64,000 bases of DNA, from the NCBI RefSeq assembly GCF_950100655.1, contig NZ_CATNLY010000051.1:124001-188000 (forward strand). The letters run 5' to 3'. Positions 34,728 through 42,268 of this stretch are shown here, in pieces. Position numbers and translations under genes: made by a program. The stretch is from Pleomorphomonas sp. T1.2MG-36 (GTDB lineage Bacteria > Pseudomonadota > Alphaproteobacteria > Rhizobiales > Pleomorphomonadaceae). Below the pieces are notes generated by a model that did no database searches, was not told the DNA's origin, and worked only from the letters and a program-made list of their open reading frames with translations. The stretch's first letter is position 1. The number at the start of each line of letters is the position of its first letter.

Positions 34728-35630
34728 TCACCGCTTGCCCTTCGGTCCGAACTCCTCGATCACGGCGTCGATGAAGCTGCGCAGCTTGACGGTCGGCCGG
34801 CGACCGGCGGGGTGGAGGATGTGCATCGGGCGGGCCGGTCCTTCATAGTCCGGTAGCACGCGGACGAGGCGGCCGGCGGCGATCTCGCCGTTCAGTATGC
34901 TTTCCGGCCCCAGCGTCACGCCGAAGCCTGCGATGGCCGCATGCAGCAGGGCCTTCCAGTCGTTGCTGCGGAAACGTCCGTTGGCTCTGACCTCCTCCGC
35001 CTTGCCGTTGCGGGAGAACAGCCACCGGCAGGGAATGCTCGGCGACCAGTAGCCATAGGCAAGGCAATCGTGCCGTTCCAGGTCGGCCGGCGTCTCCGGC
35101 GTGCCGCGCCGGTGGAGATAGGCCGGCGAGGCACAGGCGATCAGCCGGTAGGGCGCCAGCGGATGGGCGACCAGCGAGGTGTCGTCGACCTCGCCGACGC
35201 GAATCATCACCTCGAACCCTTCCTCCAGCGGATCGATGAACCGGTCGTTGAGCGTCAGGTCGATCTGCATGCCGGGATAGCGGTCGAGATAGCGGGTGAC
35301 GAAGGGAGCGAGGCTGAAGGAGCCGAAGGTCACCGGTGCGTTGACCCTCAACATGCCTTCCGGCCGGGACCGCATGTCGAGCGCCAGAGTGTCGGCGGCC
35401 TCCGCCTCCGCCAGCACCAGCTTGCAACGGTCGTAGTAGGCCCGCCCGACATCGGTGAGGCTTTGCCGGCGGGTCGTGCGGTGCAACAGGGTGGCGCCGA
35501 GGCGGTCCTCGAGAAACACCACGTGTTTGGCGACCATCTGGGGCGACATGCCCATGGCTTCTGCGGCGGAGGCGAAGGAGCCGAGATCGGAGGCCTTCAC
35601 AAAGACCGCCATGCTGGTCAGCCGATCCAT
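34728..35630 (-). CDS. LysR family transcriptional regulator
   Basis: A 300-residue LysR-type regulator. The winged helix-turn-helix at the N-terminus is clear (LGSFASAAEAMGMSPQMVAK, about 17-36), followed by the linker helix and an effector-binding domain with LRVNAPVTFG and GFEVMIRVGEVDDTSL. It is most like the large group of LysR regulators that control adjacent oxidoreductases. It diverges from an NADP-dependent oxidoreductase gene across 101 bp that contains an inverted repeat, the classic LysR divergon. Confidence 0.92.
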   Translation of the reverse strand: MDRLTSMAVFVKASDLGSFASAAEAMGMSPQMVAKHVVFLEDRLGATLLHRTTRRQSLTDVGRAYYDRCKLVLAEAEAADTLALDMRSRPEGMLRVNAPVTFGSFSLAPFVTRYLDRYPGMQIDLTLNDRFIDPLEEGFEVMIRVGEVDDTSLVAHPLAPYRLIACASPAYLHRRGTPETPADLERHDCLAYGYWSPSIPCRWLFSRNGKAEEVRANGRFRSNDWKALLHAAIAGFGVTLGPESILNGEIAAGRLVRVLPDYEGPARPMHILHPAGRRPTVKLRSFIDAVIEEFGPKGKR

Positions 35631-35676
35631 GATTGACCCCTGATAGTGTGGAATGTAGTTCTTCTATGCGTATTTA

Positions 35677-35690
35677 TCGCGATTTCGCGA
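35677..35690. promoter_or_regulatory. Inverted repeat in the LysR/oxidoreductase divergent promoter
   Basis: TCGCGA-TT-TCGCGA stands midway between the two divergent start codons. It is a plausible LysR-binding dyad, although the T-N11-A pattern is not perfect. Confidence 0.4.
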
Positions 35691-35731
35691 CCAATTAAAC
35701 CTCCATGCGACGGGGCACATGGAGAACCGGA

Positions 35732-36373
35732 ATGAAGATCGGGATTATCGGCGCGGGCTTTGTCGGCCGCGCCATCGGCAAGCTGGCGGTCCGCTCGGGC
35801 CATCAGGTCATGCTCTGCAACTCGCGCGGGCCGGAAACGATGTTCAGCCTGCGCTATGCCGTGGGCGGCGAGGTCGGCACGGTGGAAGAGGCGGCGGCAT
35901 TCGGCGACGTCGTGGTGCTTGCCATTCCGCTGTCCGCTTACCGCTCGGTGCCGGCCGCGCCGCTGGCGGGCAAGATCGTGATCGACGCCAACAACTACTA
36001 TCACGAGCGGGACGGGCGCTTTCCCGAACTCGACGCGCAGGCGACGACGACGAGCGAACTGCTGGCCGGGCATCTACCCCGGTCGAGGATCGTCAAGGCC
36101 TTCAATGCCATCACCATGATGGATCTCGAAAGCGACGGCAGGCCGGCGGGGGCGCCCGATCGGCGGGCCTTGCCGCTGGCCGGCGACGACGCGGAAGCGA
36201 AGGCGGTTGCCGTCAGGCTCTACGAGGAATTTGGTTTCGACGCCGTGGATGCCGGGTCGCTCTCGGAGGGATGGCGGTTCGAACGGGGGAGGCCGGCCTA
36301 TTGCGTGCGGTTCGGCAAGGCGGACCTTCAGTCAGTTCTCGCCGATACCAGACGCGATGGGCCGCTGCCATAA
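35732..36373 (+). CDS. NADPH-dependent F420 reductase-like / NAD(P)-binding oxidoreductase
   Basis: A 213-residue single-domain Rossmann protein. The dinucleotide motif GAGFVGRAIG is at residues 7-16, followed by SGHQVMLCNSRGP where the residues after the second strand (NSR) fit NADP phosphate binding. VVVLAIPLSAYRSV and VKAFNAI continue the pattern of the COG2085/F420-dependent reductase group. Alphaproteobacteria usually lack F420, so the actual hydride acceptor is probably another small molecule. GGAG lies seven bases before the ATG. It is likely controlled by the divergent LysR protein. Confidence 0.85.
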   Translation: MKIGIIGAGFVGRAIGKLAVRSGHQVMLCNSRGPETMFSLRYAVGGEVGTVEEAAAFGDVVVLAIPLSAYRSVPAAPLAGKIVIDANNYYHERDGRFPELDAQATTTSELLAGHLPRSRIVKAFNAITMMDLESDGRPAGAPDRRALPLAGDDAEAKAVAVRLYEEFGFDAVDAGSLSEGWRFERGRPAYCVRFGKADLQSVLADTRRDGPLP

Positions 36374-36389
36374 CCCGGGCCGACAAACG

Positions 36390-36418
36390 AAAAACCCCGG
36401 CAGCCGAAGCTGCCGGGG
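36390..36418 (-). terminator. Rho-independent terminator of the outer membrane protein gene
   Basis: A perfect 10-bp stem, CCCCGGCAGC (36395-36404) with GCTGCCGGGG (36409-36418), has a four-base loop. On the minus strand it is followed by five U (36394-36390). It lies 28 bp beyond the outer membrane protein stop. Confidence 0.88.
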
Positions 36419-36446
36419 CCATTCCACTGTTCGATCTGAATACAGA

Positions 36447-37061
36447 TCAGAACTTGTAGCCGACGCCGAGCTTGACGGTGTTGCCGTCGAGGTCGCCCTT
36501 GCCCGAACCGTAGTCGCGGTTGTTGGTGTCGGTGTAGAGGTATTCGGCGCGGGCCGTGACGTTGGTGGTCAGAGCGGCTTCGATGCCGGCGCCGACCTGA
36601 TAACCGACGTGGGTGCGGGTCTCGCTGCCGGAGCTGAGCTTCATCTCGCCCTGGCCGACCAGACCGCCGACGGTGCCGTAGACCAGGATATTGTCGAAGG
36701 CGTAGCCGGCGCGGCCGCGGACGGCGCCCGTCCAGGTGGCCAGCGGATCGGCGCCACCATAAGCGACTTCGCCTTCACCACCGACGACGATGTTGTTCTG
36801 CATCTGGTAGTTGTAACCAGCGAACACGCCACCGACGACGCCGTCATGATCCTTGCCAGCGCCGGCAGCCTGGTTGGCCCAGGTGTAACCGACGTCGGCA
36901 CCGACGTAGGCGCCGGTCCAGTCGAAGGCGCTGCTGGTCACGGGGGCGGCATAGGGAGCCTGGGGGATCGGCTCGTTGAGGTCGGCGGCGAAAACCGGGG
37001 CCGACAGGAGAAGGGCCGAACCGGCGACGGCGCCAAGAAGCAGCTTGCTCATTACTTTCAC
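36447..37061 (-). CDS. Outer membrane beta-barrel protein (Omp25/Omp31, porin-like family)
   Basis: A 204-residue outer membrane protein. The signal peptide (MKVMSKLLLGAVAGSALLLS, cut after VFAA near residue 25) is followed by FDWTGAYVGADVGYTW, the usual first strand of Omp25/Omp31/RopB-type barrels, then alternating strands and turns and a final DLDGNTVKLGVGYKF with the terminal phenylalanine needed for BAM insertion. Eight strands are predicted. It has its own strong terminator and a long AT-rich leader region, consistent with an abundant surface protein. Confidence 0.93.
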   Translation of the reverse strand: MKVMSKLLLGAVAGSALLLSAPVFAADLNEPIPQAPYAAPVTSSAFDWTGAYVGADVGYTWANQAAGAGKDHDGVVGGVFAGYNYQMQNNIVVGGEGEVAYGGADPLATWTGAVRGRAGYAFDNILVYGTVGGLVGQGEMKLSSGSETRTHVGYQVGAGIEAALTTNVTARAEYLYTDTNNRDYGSGKGDLDGNTVKLGVGYKF

Positions 37062-37233
37062 TCCTTACATCAGGTGCGGTGACACTGGGAGGTTGCCCCG
37101 CACGCTTTCCATCTGGCCGTAAGCAATTGCTGCCCGGCTGTTCGATGACCTGAAGATGATGACCAAATGAGGCGATGTCCATGCGAGAATTTGACGAAAT
37201 CTGGGCAAGACGACGGCGCATTTTGGTTGATGT

Positions 37234-37277
37234 ATTGATGCAACAGTATGGTTACTGATCTGAAACGGTGCATCAAT
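37234..37277. promoter_or_regulatory. Inverted repeat in the omp/proC divergent region
   Basis: ATTGATGCA (37234-37242) and TGCATCAAT (37269-37277) form a perfect 9-bp inverted repeat with 26 bases between. It lies in the AT-rich part of the 457-bp gap between the omp and proC starts, which otherwise contains no gene. It could be a two-site operator or a leader hairpin of the omp transcript. Confidence 0.4.
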
Positions 37278-37518
37278 CGAAATTTAATACAGATGAATAT
37301 TATCACAATTTCGCGATTGGCAGTCACATTCGATTAACCATAAATGTGGCCATTCTGGCAGGGTGGCGCCAGGGCGGAGTGGGCGTTCGCCGAATCGGAG
37401 CCTTCGCGAGCCTCGCGCGCTCCGCCTCGGCTTTTCTGACGAGCCGATTTGTGGCAGACCGGAAGCCGTTGGGTCGCCGGTCCCGCGCATGAGGTCGGGG
37501 CCGGACGGGGAGATCATC

Positions 37519-38340
37519 ATGCCATTTTCGGAAATCGGTTCGCTCGTGCTCGTCGGCGCCGGCAAGATGGGCGGCGCCATGCTGCACGGCTGGCTCAAGA
37601 AGGGGATGAGCCCCAAGACGGTGGCGATCGTCGATCCGCACATCGGTTCCGAAGCCTTCTCGATGCTGATCGAATACTCGATCACGCACTACAAGGACGC
37701 CGGCGATATCTCCGAGCCGGCCGACGTGGTGATGCTCGCCGTCAAGCCGCAGCAGATGGGCGAAGCCTTGCCGGCGCTGAAGCGCGTGGTCGGTCCTTCG
37801 ACGCTGGTGGTGTCGATCGCCGCCGGCACGACGCTGGCCAATCTCGCGGCGGCGATCGGCGACGGGCCGATCATCCGCGTCATGCCGAACACGCCGGCCC
37901 AGGTGGGGCAGGGCATGTCGGTGGCCGTCGGCAATGCCGCCGTCACCGAGGCGCATCGACGCGTCGTGACGAGCCTGCTCAACACCGTCGGCAAGTCGGC
38001 CTGGATCCAGGACGAGTCGCTGATCGATGCCGTGACCGGCCTGTCGGGCAGCGGGCCCGCCTATGTCTTCCTGCTGGTCGAGGCGATGGCGGCGGCAGGC
38101 GAGAAGGCCGGGCTCGCGCCCGATCTTGCCATGCTGCTGGCCCGACAGACCGTTGTCGGCGCCGGGGCGCTGCTGGGTGGCGTGCCGACCGACGCCGCGA
38201 CGCTGCGGAAGAACGTTACCTCGCCCGGCGGCACCACCGCGGCCGGGCTGGCCGTGCTGATGGGCGAGGAAGGCTGGCAGCCGCTGGTCGACGCGGCCAT
38301 CGCCGCCGCCGCCCATCGCTCGCGCGAACTGGCGGGCTGA
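37519..38340 (+). CDS. proC: Pyrroline-5-carboxylate reductase
   Basis: A 273-residue NAD(P)H-dependent enzyme that performs the last step of proline synthesis. The Rossmann motif LVLVGAGKMGGAML starts near residue 9, followed by VMLAVKPQQM, IRVMPNTPAQVGQG and the C-terminal signature GLSGSGPAYVFLLVEAM and KNVTSPGGTTAAGL. The ATG at 37519 has GGGGAG seven bases upstream; the earlier open frame is not conserved. The csaA-like gene follows three bases after the stop and a methyltransferase gene a little later. Confidence 0.95.
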   Translation: MPFSEIGSLVLVGAGKMGGAMLHGWLKKGMSPKTVAIVDPHIGSEAFSMLIEYSITHYKDAGDISEPADVVMLAVKPQQMGEALPALKRVVGPSTLVVSIAAGTTLANLAAAIGDGPIIRVMPNTPAQVGQGMSVAVGNAAVTEAHRRVVTSLLNTVGKSAWIQDESLIDAVTGLSGSGPAYVFLLVEAMAAAGEKAGLAPDLAMLLARQTVVGAGALLGGVPTDAATLRKNVTSPGGTTAAGLAVLMGEEGWQPLVDAAIAAAAHRSRELAG

Positions 38341-38343
38341 ACG

Positions 38344-38685
38344 GTGAGCGAGATCATCGGCTACGACGACTTCCTGAAAGTCGACATCCGCGTCGGCCGC
38401 ATCATTGCGGCCGAGGTGTTCAAGGAGGCGCGGCGGCCGGCCTACAAGCTGCGCATCGACTTCGGGCCGGAAATCGGCGAGCGGCGCTCGTCGGCGCAGA
38501 TCACCGAGAACTATGCGGTGGACAATCTCGTCGGCCGGCTGGTGCTCGCCGTGGTCAACTTCCCGCCCAAGCAGATCGGCCCGATGCGCTCGGAGGTGCT
38601 GACGCTGGGCGTGCCGGACGCCAACGGCCACGTGGTGCTGGTGGCGCCGGACAAGGATGCCGTGGTCGGCGGCCGCCTGTACTAA
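38344..38685 (+). CDS. csaA: tRNA-binding domain protein, CsaA type
   Basis: A 113-residue OB-fold protein of the EMAPII/CsaA tRNA-binding family. The full pattern is present: FLKVDIRVGRIIAAE (about 10-24), RRPAYKLRIDFGPEIGERRSSAQIT and the C-terminal SEVLTLGVPDANGHVVLVAPD. CsaA binds tRNA and was proposed as a chaperone in protein export. The start is GTG, three bases after the proC stop, so it is co-transcribed and perhaps translationally coupled. A 7-bp inverted repeat (38686-38692 with 38710-38716) follows the stop. Confidence 0.92.
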   Translation: MSEIIGYDDFLKVDIRVGRIIAAEVFKEARRPAYKLRIDFGPEIGERRSSAQITENYAVDNLVGRLVLAVVNFPPKQIGPMRSEVLTLGVPDANGHVVLVAPDKDAVVGGRLY

Positions 38686-38764
38686 AGACCGCTTGGACAT
38701 TGCGTCGTGGCGGTCTATGTCCCCATGGATCTTGAATCCATTCAATTTCTTTTGGGGGCCCGCA

Positions 38765-39511
38765 GTGGACATTCCGCGGATATTCAACATCACCGAAAGC
38801 GTCCATCGCATTCATAATCCGATGACGGCCGACAAGCTCGCCACGCTCGGCGCGGCGCTTCGTCTGGAGCCGGGCGCGCGCGTGCTCGATCTCGGCAGCG
38901 GCTCGGGCGAGATGCTGTGCACCTGGGCGCGCGATCATGGCATCGTCGGCACCGGCGTCGACCTGAGTCGTCTGTTCACCGAGCAGGCGAAGCGTCGGGC
39001 CGTTGAACTCGGCGTCGCCGACAAAGTCGAGTTCATCCATGCCGACGCGGCCGGCCATGTGTCCGCCGAGCCGGTCGACGTGGCGGCCTGTGTCGGCGCC
39101 ACCTGGATCGCCGGTGGCGTCGGCGGCTGCATCGAGCTTCTGTCGCGCAGCCTGCGTTCCGGCGGCATTATGTTGATTGGCGAGCCCTATTGGCGGCAGC
39201 GGCCGGCGACCGACGAGATCGCCAGGGGCTGCCTTGCCCATGCGGTCTCCGACTTCCTCGTGCTGCCGGAGCTCGTCGCGTCCTTCGGCGCCCTCGGCTG
39301 CGACGTCGTCGAGATGGTCCTGGCCGATCAGGATGGCTGGGACCGCTACGAGGCGGCCAAATGGCTGACCATGCGCCGCTGGCTCGATGCCAACCCCGAC
39401 GACGAACTGGCAGGCGAAGTGCGCGCCATGCTCACCTCGGAGCCCGAACGCTACGCCACCTACACGCGGGACTATCTGGGCTGGGGCGTGTTCGCGCTGA
39501 TGAAGCGCTGA
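38765..39511 (+). CDS. Class I SAM-dependent methyltransferase
   Basis: A 248-residue methyltransferase with motif I VLDLGSGSGEML at about residues 43-54, motif post-I GTGVDLS (about 66-72) and VEFIHADAAG as motif II. A GTG at 38765 with a G-rich stretch just upstream fits the family N-terminus (DIPRIFNITESVHRIHNP). An ATG 16 codons earlier is an alternative. It resembles small-molecule methyltransferases of the ubiquinone/methylase type. The substrate is unknown, and it is probably transcribed with proC and csaA. Confidence 0.87.
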   Translation: MDIPRIFNITESVHRIHNPMTADKLATLGAALRLEPGARVLDLGSGSGEMLCTWARDHGIVGTGVDLSRLFTEQAKRRAVELGVADKVEFIHADAAGHVSAEPVDVAACVGATWIAGGVGGCIELLSRSLRSGGIMLIGEPYWRQRPATDEIARGCLAHAVSDFLVLPELVASFGALGCDVVEMVLADQDGWDRYEAAKWLTMRRWLDANPDDELAGEVRAMLTSEPERYATYTRDYLGWGVFALMKR

Positions 39512-39546
39512 GGGTGGCTCGCTAACCCTCGTCCATCTCCTTCTCG

Positions 39547-41247
39547 TCAGCCGGCCATGGCCAGGCGTCGCTGGGATGGATCGGGGATCGGGACAGCGGC
39601 GATCAGGCGGCGGGTGTAGTCCTGCTCGGGATTTTCGAAGACGGCGCGGCGTGGGCCGTGTTCGACGATCCGGCCGCCGTTCATCACCGCGACGTCGTGC
39701 GACATGCGCTCGATGACCGCCATGTCGTGCGAGATGAACAGGTAGGCCAGCCCTTCGGTTTCCTGCAGTTCCAGCATCAGGTCGAGCACCTTGGCCCGGA
39801 CCGAGACGTCCAGCGCGGCGACGCTCTCGTCGGCGACGATCAGCTTCGGTTTCAGCGACAGGGCGCGGGCGATGCAGATGCGCTGGCGCTGGCCGCCGGA
39901 GAACTCGTGCGGATAGCGGCTCGCCACATCCGGCGTCAGGCCGACGCGGCGCAGCAGCTCGGCCACCCGATCGGTCCGGTCCGTCCGGTCGCCGATGCCG
40001 TGGATCAGCATCGGCTCGGCAATGGCGGCGCCCACCGTCATGCGGCTGTCGAGGGATGCGTAGGGGTCCTGGAAGATCATCTGGGCAAGGCGCCTGACCG
40101 GCCGCATGGCCCGGACGGAGAGATCCATCAGTTCCTCGCCGTCGATGGCGACATAGCCCTCGTAGGGGATGAGGCCGAGCACGGCCTTGCCGGTGGTCGA
40201 CTTGCCCGAACCGCTCTCGCCGACGAGGCCGAGCGTCCGGCCGGCTCTGAGCTCGAAAGAGACGCCGTCCACAGCGAGCTGCCCGGCCTTGTGGCCGAAC
40301 AGGCTGGCGCGGGCGCCGTAGGTCACCTTGAGATTGTTGACGGCCAGGACCGGTTGCAGCGACTTTTCGGCCGGCGGCGCCGCCTTGGCCTCGGCGGTGA
40401 TGGCCGGCGGACCGTCGGTGCCGGCGCGGGCGCCGATGCGGGGAACGGCGGCGATCAGCTCGCGCGTGTAGGTCTCCGTCGGCCGCTCGAAGATGTCGAC
40501 CGCCGAGCCGATTTCGACGAGGCGGCCGTCCTTCATGACGGCGACCCGGTCGGCCATCTCGGCGACGACGCCCATGTCGTGGGTGATCAGGATGGTGGAG
40601 GTGCCGAACTCGCCCTTCAGCTCGCGCATCAGCTTCAGGATCTGCGCCTGAACGGTGACGTCGAGGGCCGTGGTGGGCTCGTCGGCGATCAGCACCTTGG
40701 GCCGGCAGGACAGCGCCATGGCGATCATCACCCGCTGGCGCATGCCGCCCGAGAGTTCGTGCGGATACTGGCCGAGGCGCCTTGCCGGCTCGGTGATCTG
40801 CACCGCCTCCAGCATGCGCAGCGCCTGGGCGCGGGCGGAGGCCTCGTTGCCGCCCTGGTGGATCAGGATGGGTTCGACCAGCTGCTTGCCGATGGTCATC
40901 ACCGGATTGAGCGATGTCATCGGCTCCTGGAAGATCATGGCGATGTCGCGGCCGCGCACCTCCCGCATGGCCCGTTCACTGAGGCCGGTGAGGTCGCGGT
41001 CGCCGAGCTTGATCGAGCCGGAGACGATGCGCAGCGAGGCGCGCGGCAGAAGCCGCATCACGGACAGCGAGGTGACCGACTTGCCCGACCCGCTTTCGCC
41101 GGCAAGACAAAGCGTCTCTCCGGCCGCCAGATCGAAGCTCACGGCGTCGAGCACGCGCTTTGCCCCGCGATCGGTCAGAGCGTCGACGGTCAGTCCGTCG
41201 ACGCTGAGCACCGGCACTGTCCTGAAGTCTCCGCTCATATCCGTCAC
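39547..41247 (-). CDS. Dipeptide/oligopeptide-type ABC transporter ATPase (fused DppD-DppF)
   Basis: A 566-residue protein with two full ABC domains fused. Domain 1 (about 10-265) has Walker A AGESGSGKS, signature LSGGMRQR and Walker B LIADEPTTALDVT. Domain 2 (about 298-555) has VGESGSGKSTTGK, FSGGQRQRI and LIVADESVAALDVS, where Ser replaces the usual Pro-Thr in the Walker B region. Such fusions replace separate DppD and DppF. The GTG start overlaps the acetamidase stop by four bases; an ATG three codons in is an alternative. It is the last gene of the amiC-amiR operon and energises the two permeases upstream. Confidence 0.93.
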   Translation of the reverse strand: MTDMSGDFRTVPVLSVDGLTVDALTDRGAKRVLDAVSFDLAAGETLCLAGESGSGKSVTSLSVMRLLPRASLRIVSGSIKLGDRDLTGLSERAMREVRGRDIAMIFQEPMTSLNPVMTIGKQLVEPILIHQGGNEASARAQALRMLEAVQITEPARRLGQYPHELSGGMRQRVMIAMALSCRPKVLIADEPTTALDVTVQAQILKLMRELKGEFGTSTILITHDMGVVAEMADRVAVMKDGRLVEIGSAVDIFERPTETYTRELIAAVPRIGARAGTDGPPAITAEAKAAPPAEKSLQPVLAVNNLKVTYGARASLFGHKAGQLAVDGVSFELRAGRTLGLVGESGSGKSTTGKAVLGLIPYEGYVAIDGEELMDLSVRAMRPVRRLAQMIFQDPYASLDSRMTVGAAIAEPMLIHGIGDRTDRTDRVAELLRRVGLTPDVASRYPHEFSGGQRQRICIARALSLKPKLIVADESVAALDVSVRAKVLDLMLELQETEGLAYLFISHDMAVIERMSHDVAVMNGGRIVEHGPRRAVFENPEQDYTRRLIAAVPIPDPSQRRLAMAG

Positions 41248-42188
41248 GACAGCACGATCCTCGGGAAATAGAAGCTCACCACCACGTTGGGCATGTCGAC
41301 GATCTCGGAAATGCGCAGATCGCCGGCCACCGAGCAGAGCATGTAGGCGTCGGCCGGAGCGTAGCCGTGCTCCCTGGAGAGGAGATCGATCATCCGGCTG
41401 AGCGCCTCGCGCGACGCGGTGAGGAGGTCGGGGCCGACGCCGGTGGTCACCTCGTAGCCGGCGGCGTCGAGATGGCGCGTGACCGGCCCTGGTGTGGTGA
41501 AGCGGGGGCTTTCGAGCGTCTGTCCCTTGAGAACGCTCAGCGTTAGCGTGACGTTCATGGCGCTTTCGATGGCGGTGCCGCAGACCTCGCCGTCGCCCTG
41601 GGCGGCGTGCGTGTCGCCGACCGAGAACAGGGCGCCTTCGACCTCGACCGGCAGATAGAGCGTGACGCCCGAGGAGAGGTCGCGAATGTCGAGATTGCCG
41701 CCGACGCGGCGCGGCGGCACCACCGAGTGGACGCCCGGCTCGGCCGGGGCGACGCCGATGGTGCCGGCGAACGGCTTGAGCGGCACGCTGCCGCCGGGGC
41801 CGAACAGCGACGGCGCCATGGTGCCGGGGTCGTATGTCCAGATGTGCAGGGCCGGATCGGTGAACTGGTCGGCCAACAGGCCGAAGCCGGGAATCACCGC
41901 CGTCCAGCCGATGCCGGAAGGAACGAACTCGCGAATCTCGACCTTCAGCACGTCGCCGGGCTGGGCGCCTTCGACGTAGACCGGGCCGGTGACCGGGTTG
42001 ACCTTGGCGAAATCGAGGTTGACCACATCGGCCACCGTCGAACCCGTGCCGAGCTGGCCGCCGGAACTATCAAGGCACTCGAAATGGATGGTCGAGCCGG
42101 ATTTCGCCACGGCGGCCGGCGTGAAATCGCGGCTCCAGCCATAATGATGATCGCGGCGATGGATGGTGTAGTCGCAGGCAACGCACAT
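41244..42188 (-). CDS. Acetamidase/formamidase family protein
   Basis: A 314-residue cytoplasmic amidohydrolase of the FmdA/AmdA family, which splits formamide or acetamide to ammonia and the acid. The start MCVACDYTIHRRDHHYGWSR is typical, as are the GPVYVEGAQPGDVL motif (about 89-102), GDTHAAQGDGEVCGTAIES (about 195-213) and the C-terminal VVSFYFPRIVL. It lies between the binding-protein and ATPase genes of an ABC transporter and downstream of the amide sensor AmiC and antiterminator AmiR, so the substrate is probably an amide imported by that transporter. GGGAG lies near the ATG. Confidence 0.93.
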   Translation of the reverse strand: MCVACDYTIHRRDHHYGWSRDFTPAAVAKSGSTIHFECLDSSGGQLGTGSTVADVVNLDFAKVNPVTGPVYVEGAQPGDVLKVEIREFVPSGIGWTAVIPGFGLLADQFTDPALHIWTYDPGTMAPSLFGPGGSVPLKPFAGTIGVAPAEPGVHSVVPPRRVGGNLDIRDLSSGVTLYLPVEVEGALFSVGDTHAAQGDGEVCGTAIESAMNVTLTLSVLKGQTLESPRFTTPGPVTRHLDAAGYEVTTGVGPDLLTASREALSRMIDLLSREHGYAPADAYMLCSVAGDLRISEIVDMPNVVVSFYFPRIVLS

Positions 42189-42214
42189 GGCGGTTTCTCC
42201 CTCGGGCCAGGGAA

Positions 42215-42238
42215 CGGGGGAGGATCAAACCTCCCCCG
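42215..42238 (-). other. Intercistronic hairpin after the peptide-type binding-protein gene
   Basis: CGGGGGAGG (42215-42223) pairs perfectly with CCTCCCCCG (42230-42238) over a six-base loop, between the binding-protein and acetamidase genes. There is no U-run. It resembles the hairpin after the other binding-protein gene at 9954-9989 and probably tunes relative expression within the operon. Confidence 0.6.
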
Positions 42239-42268
42239 CGCTGGCGCGGACTTGCGGTCAAGTCCTTG

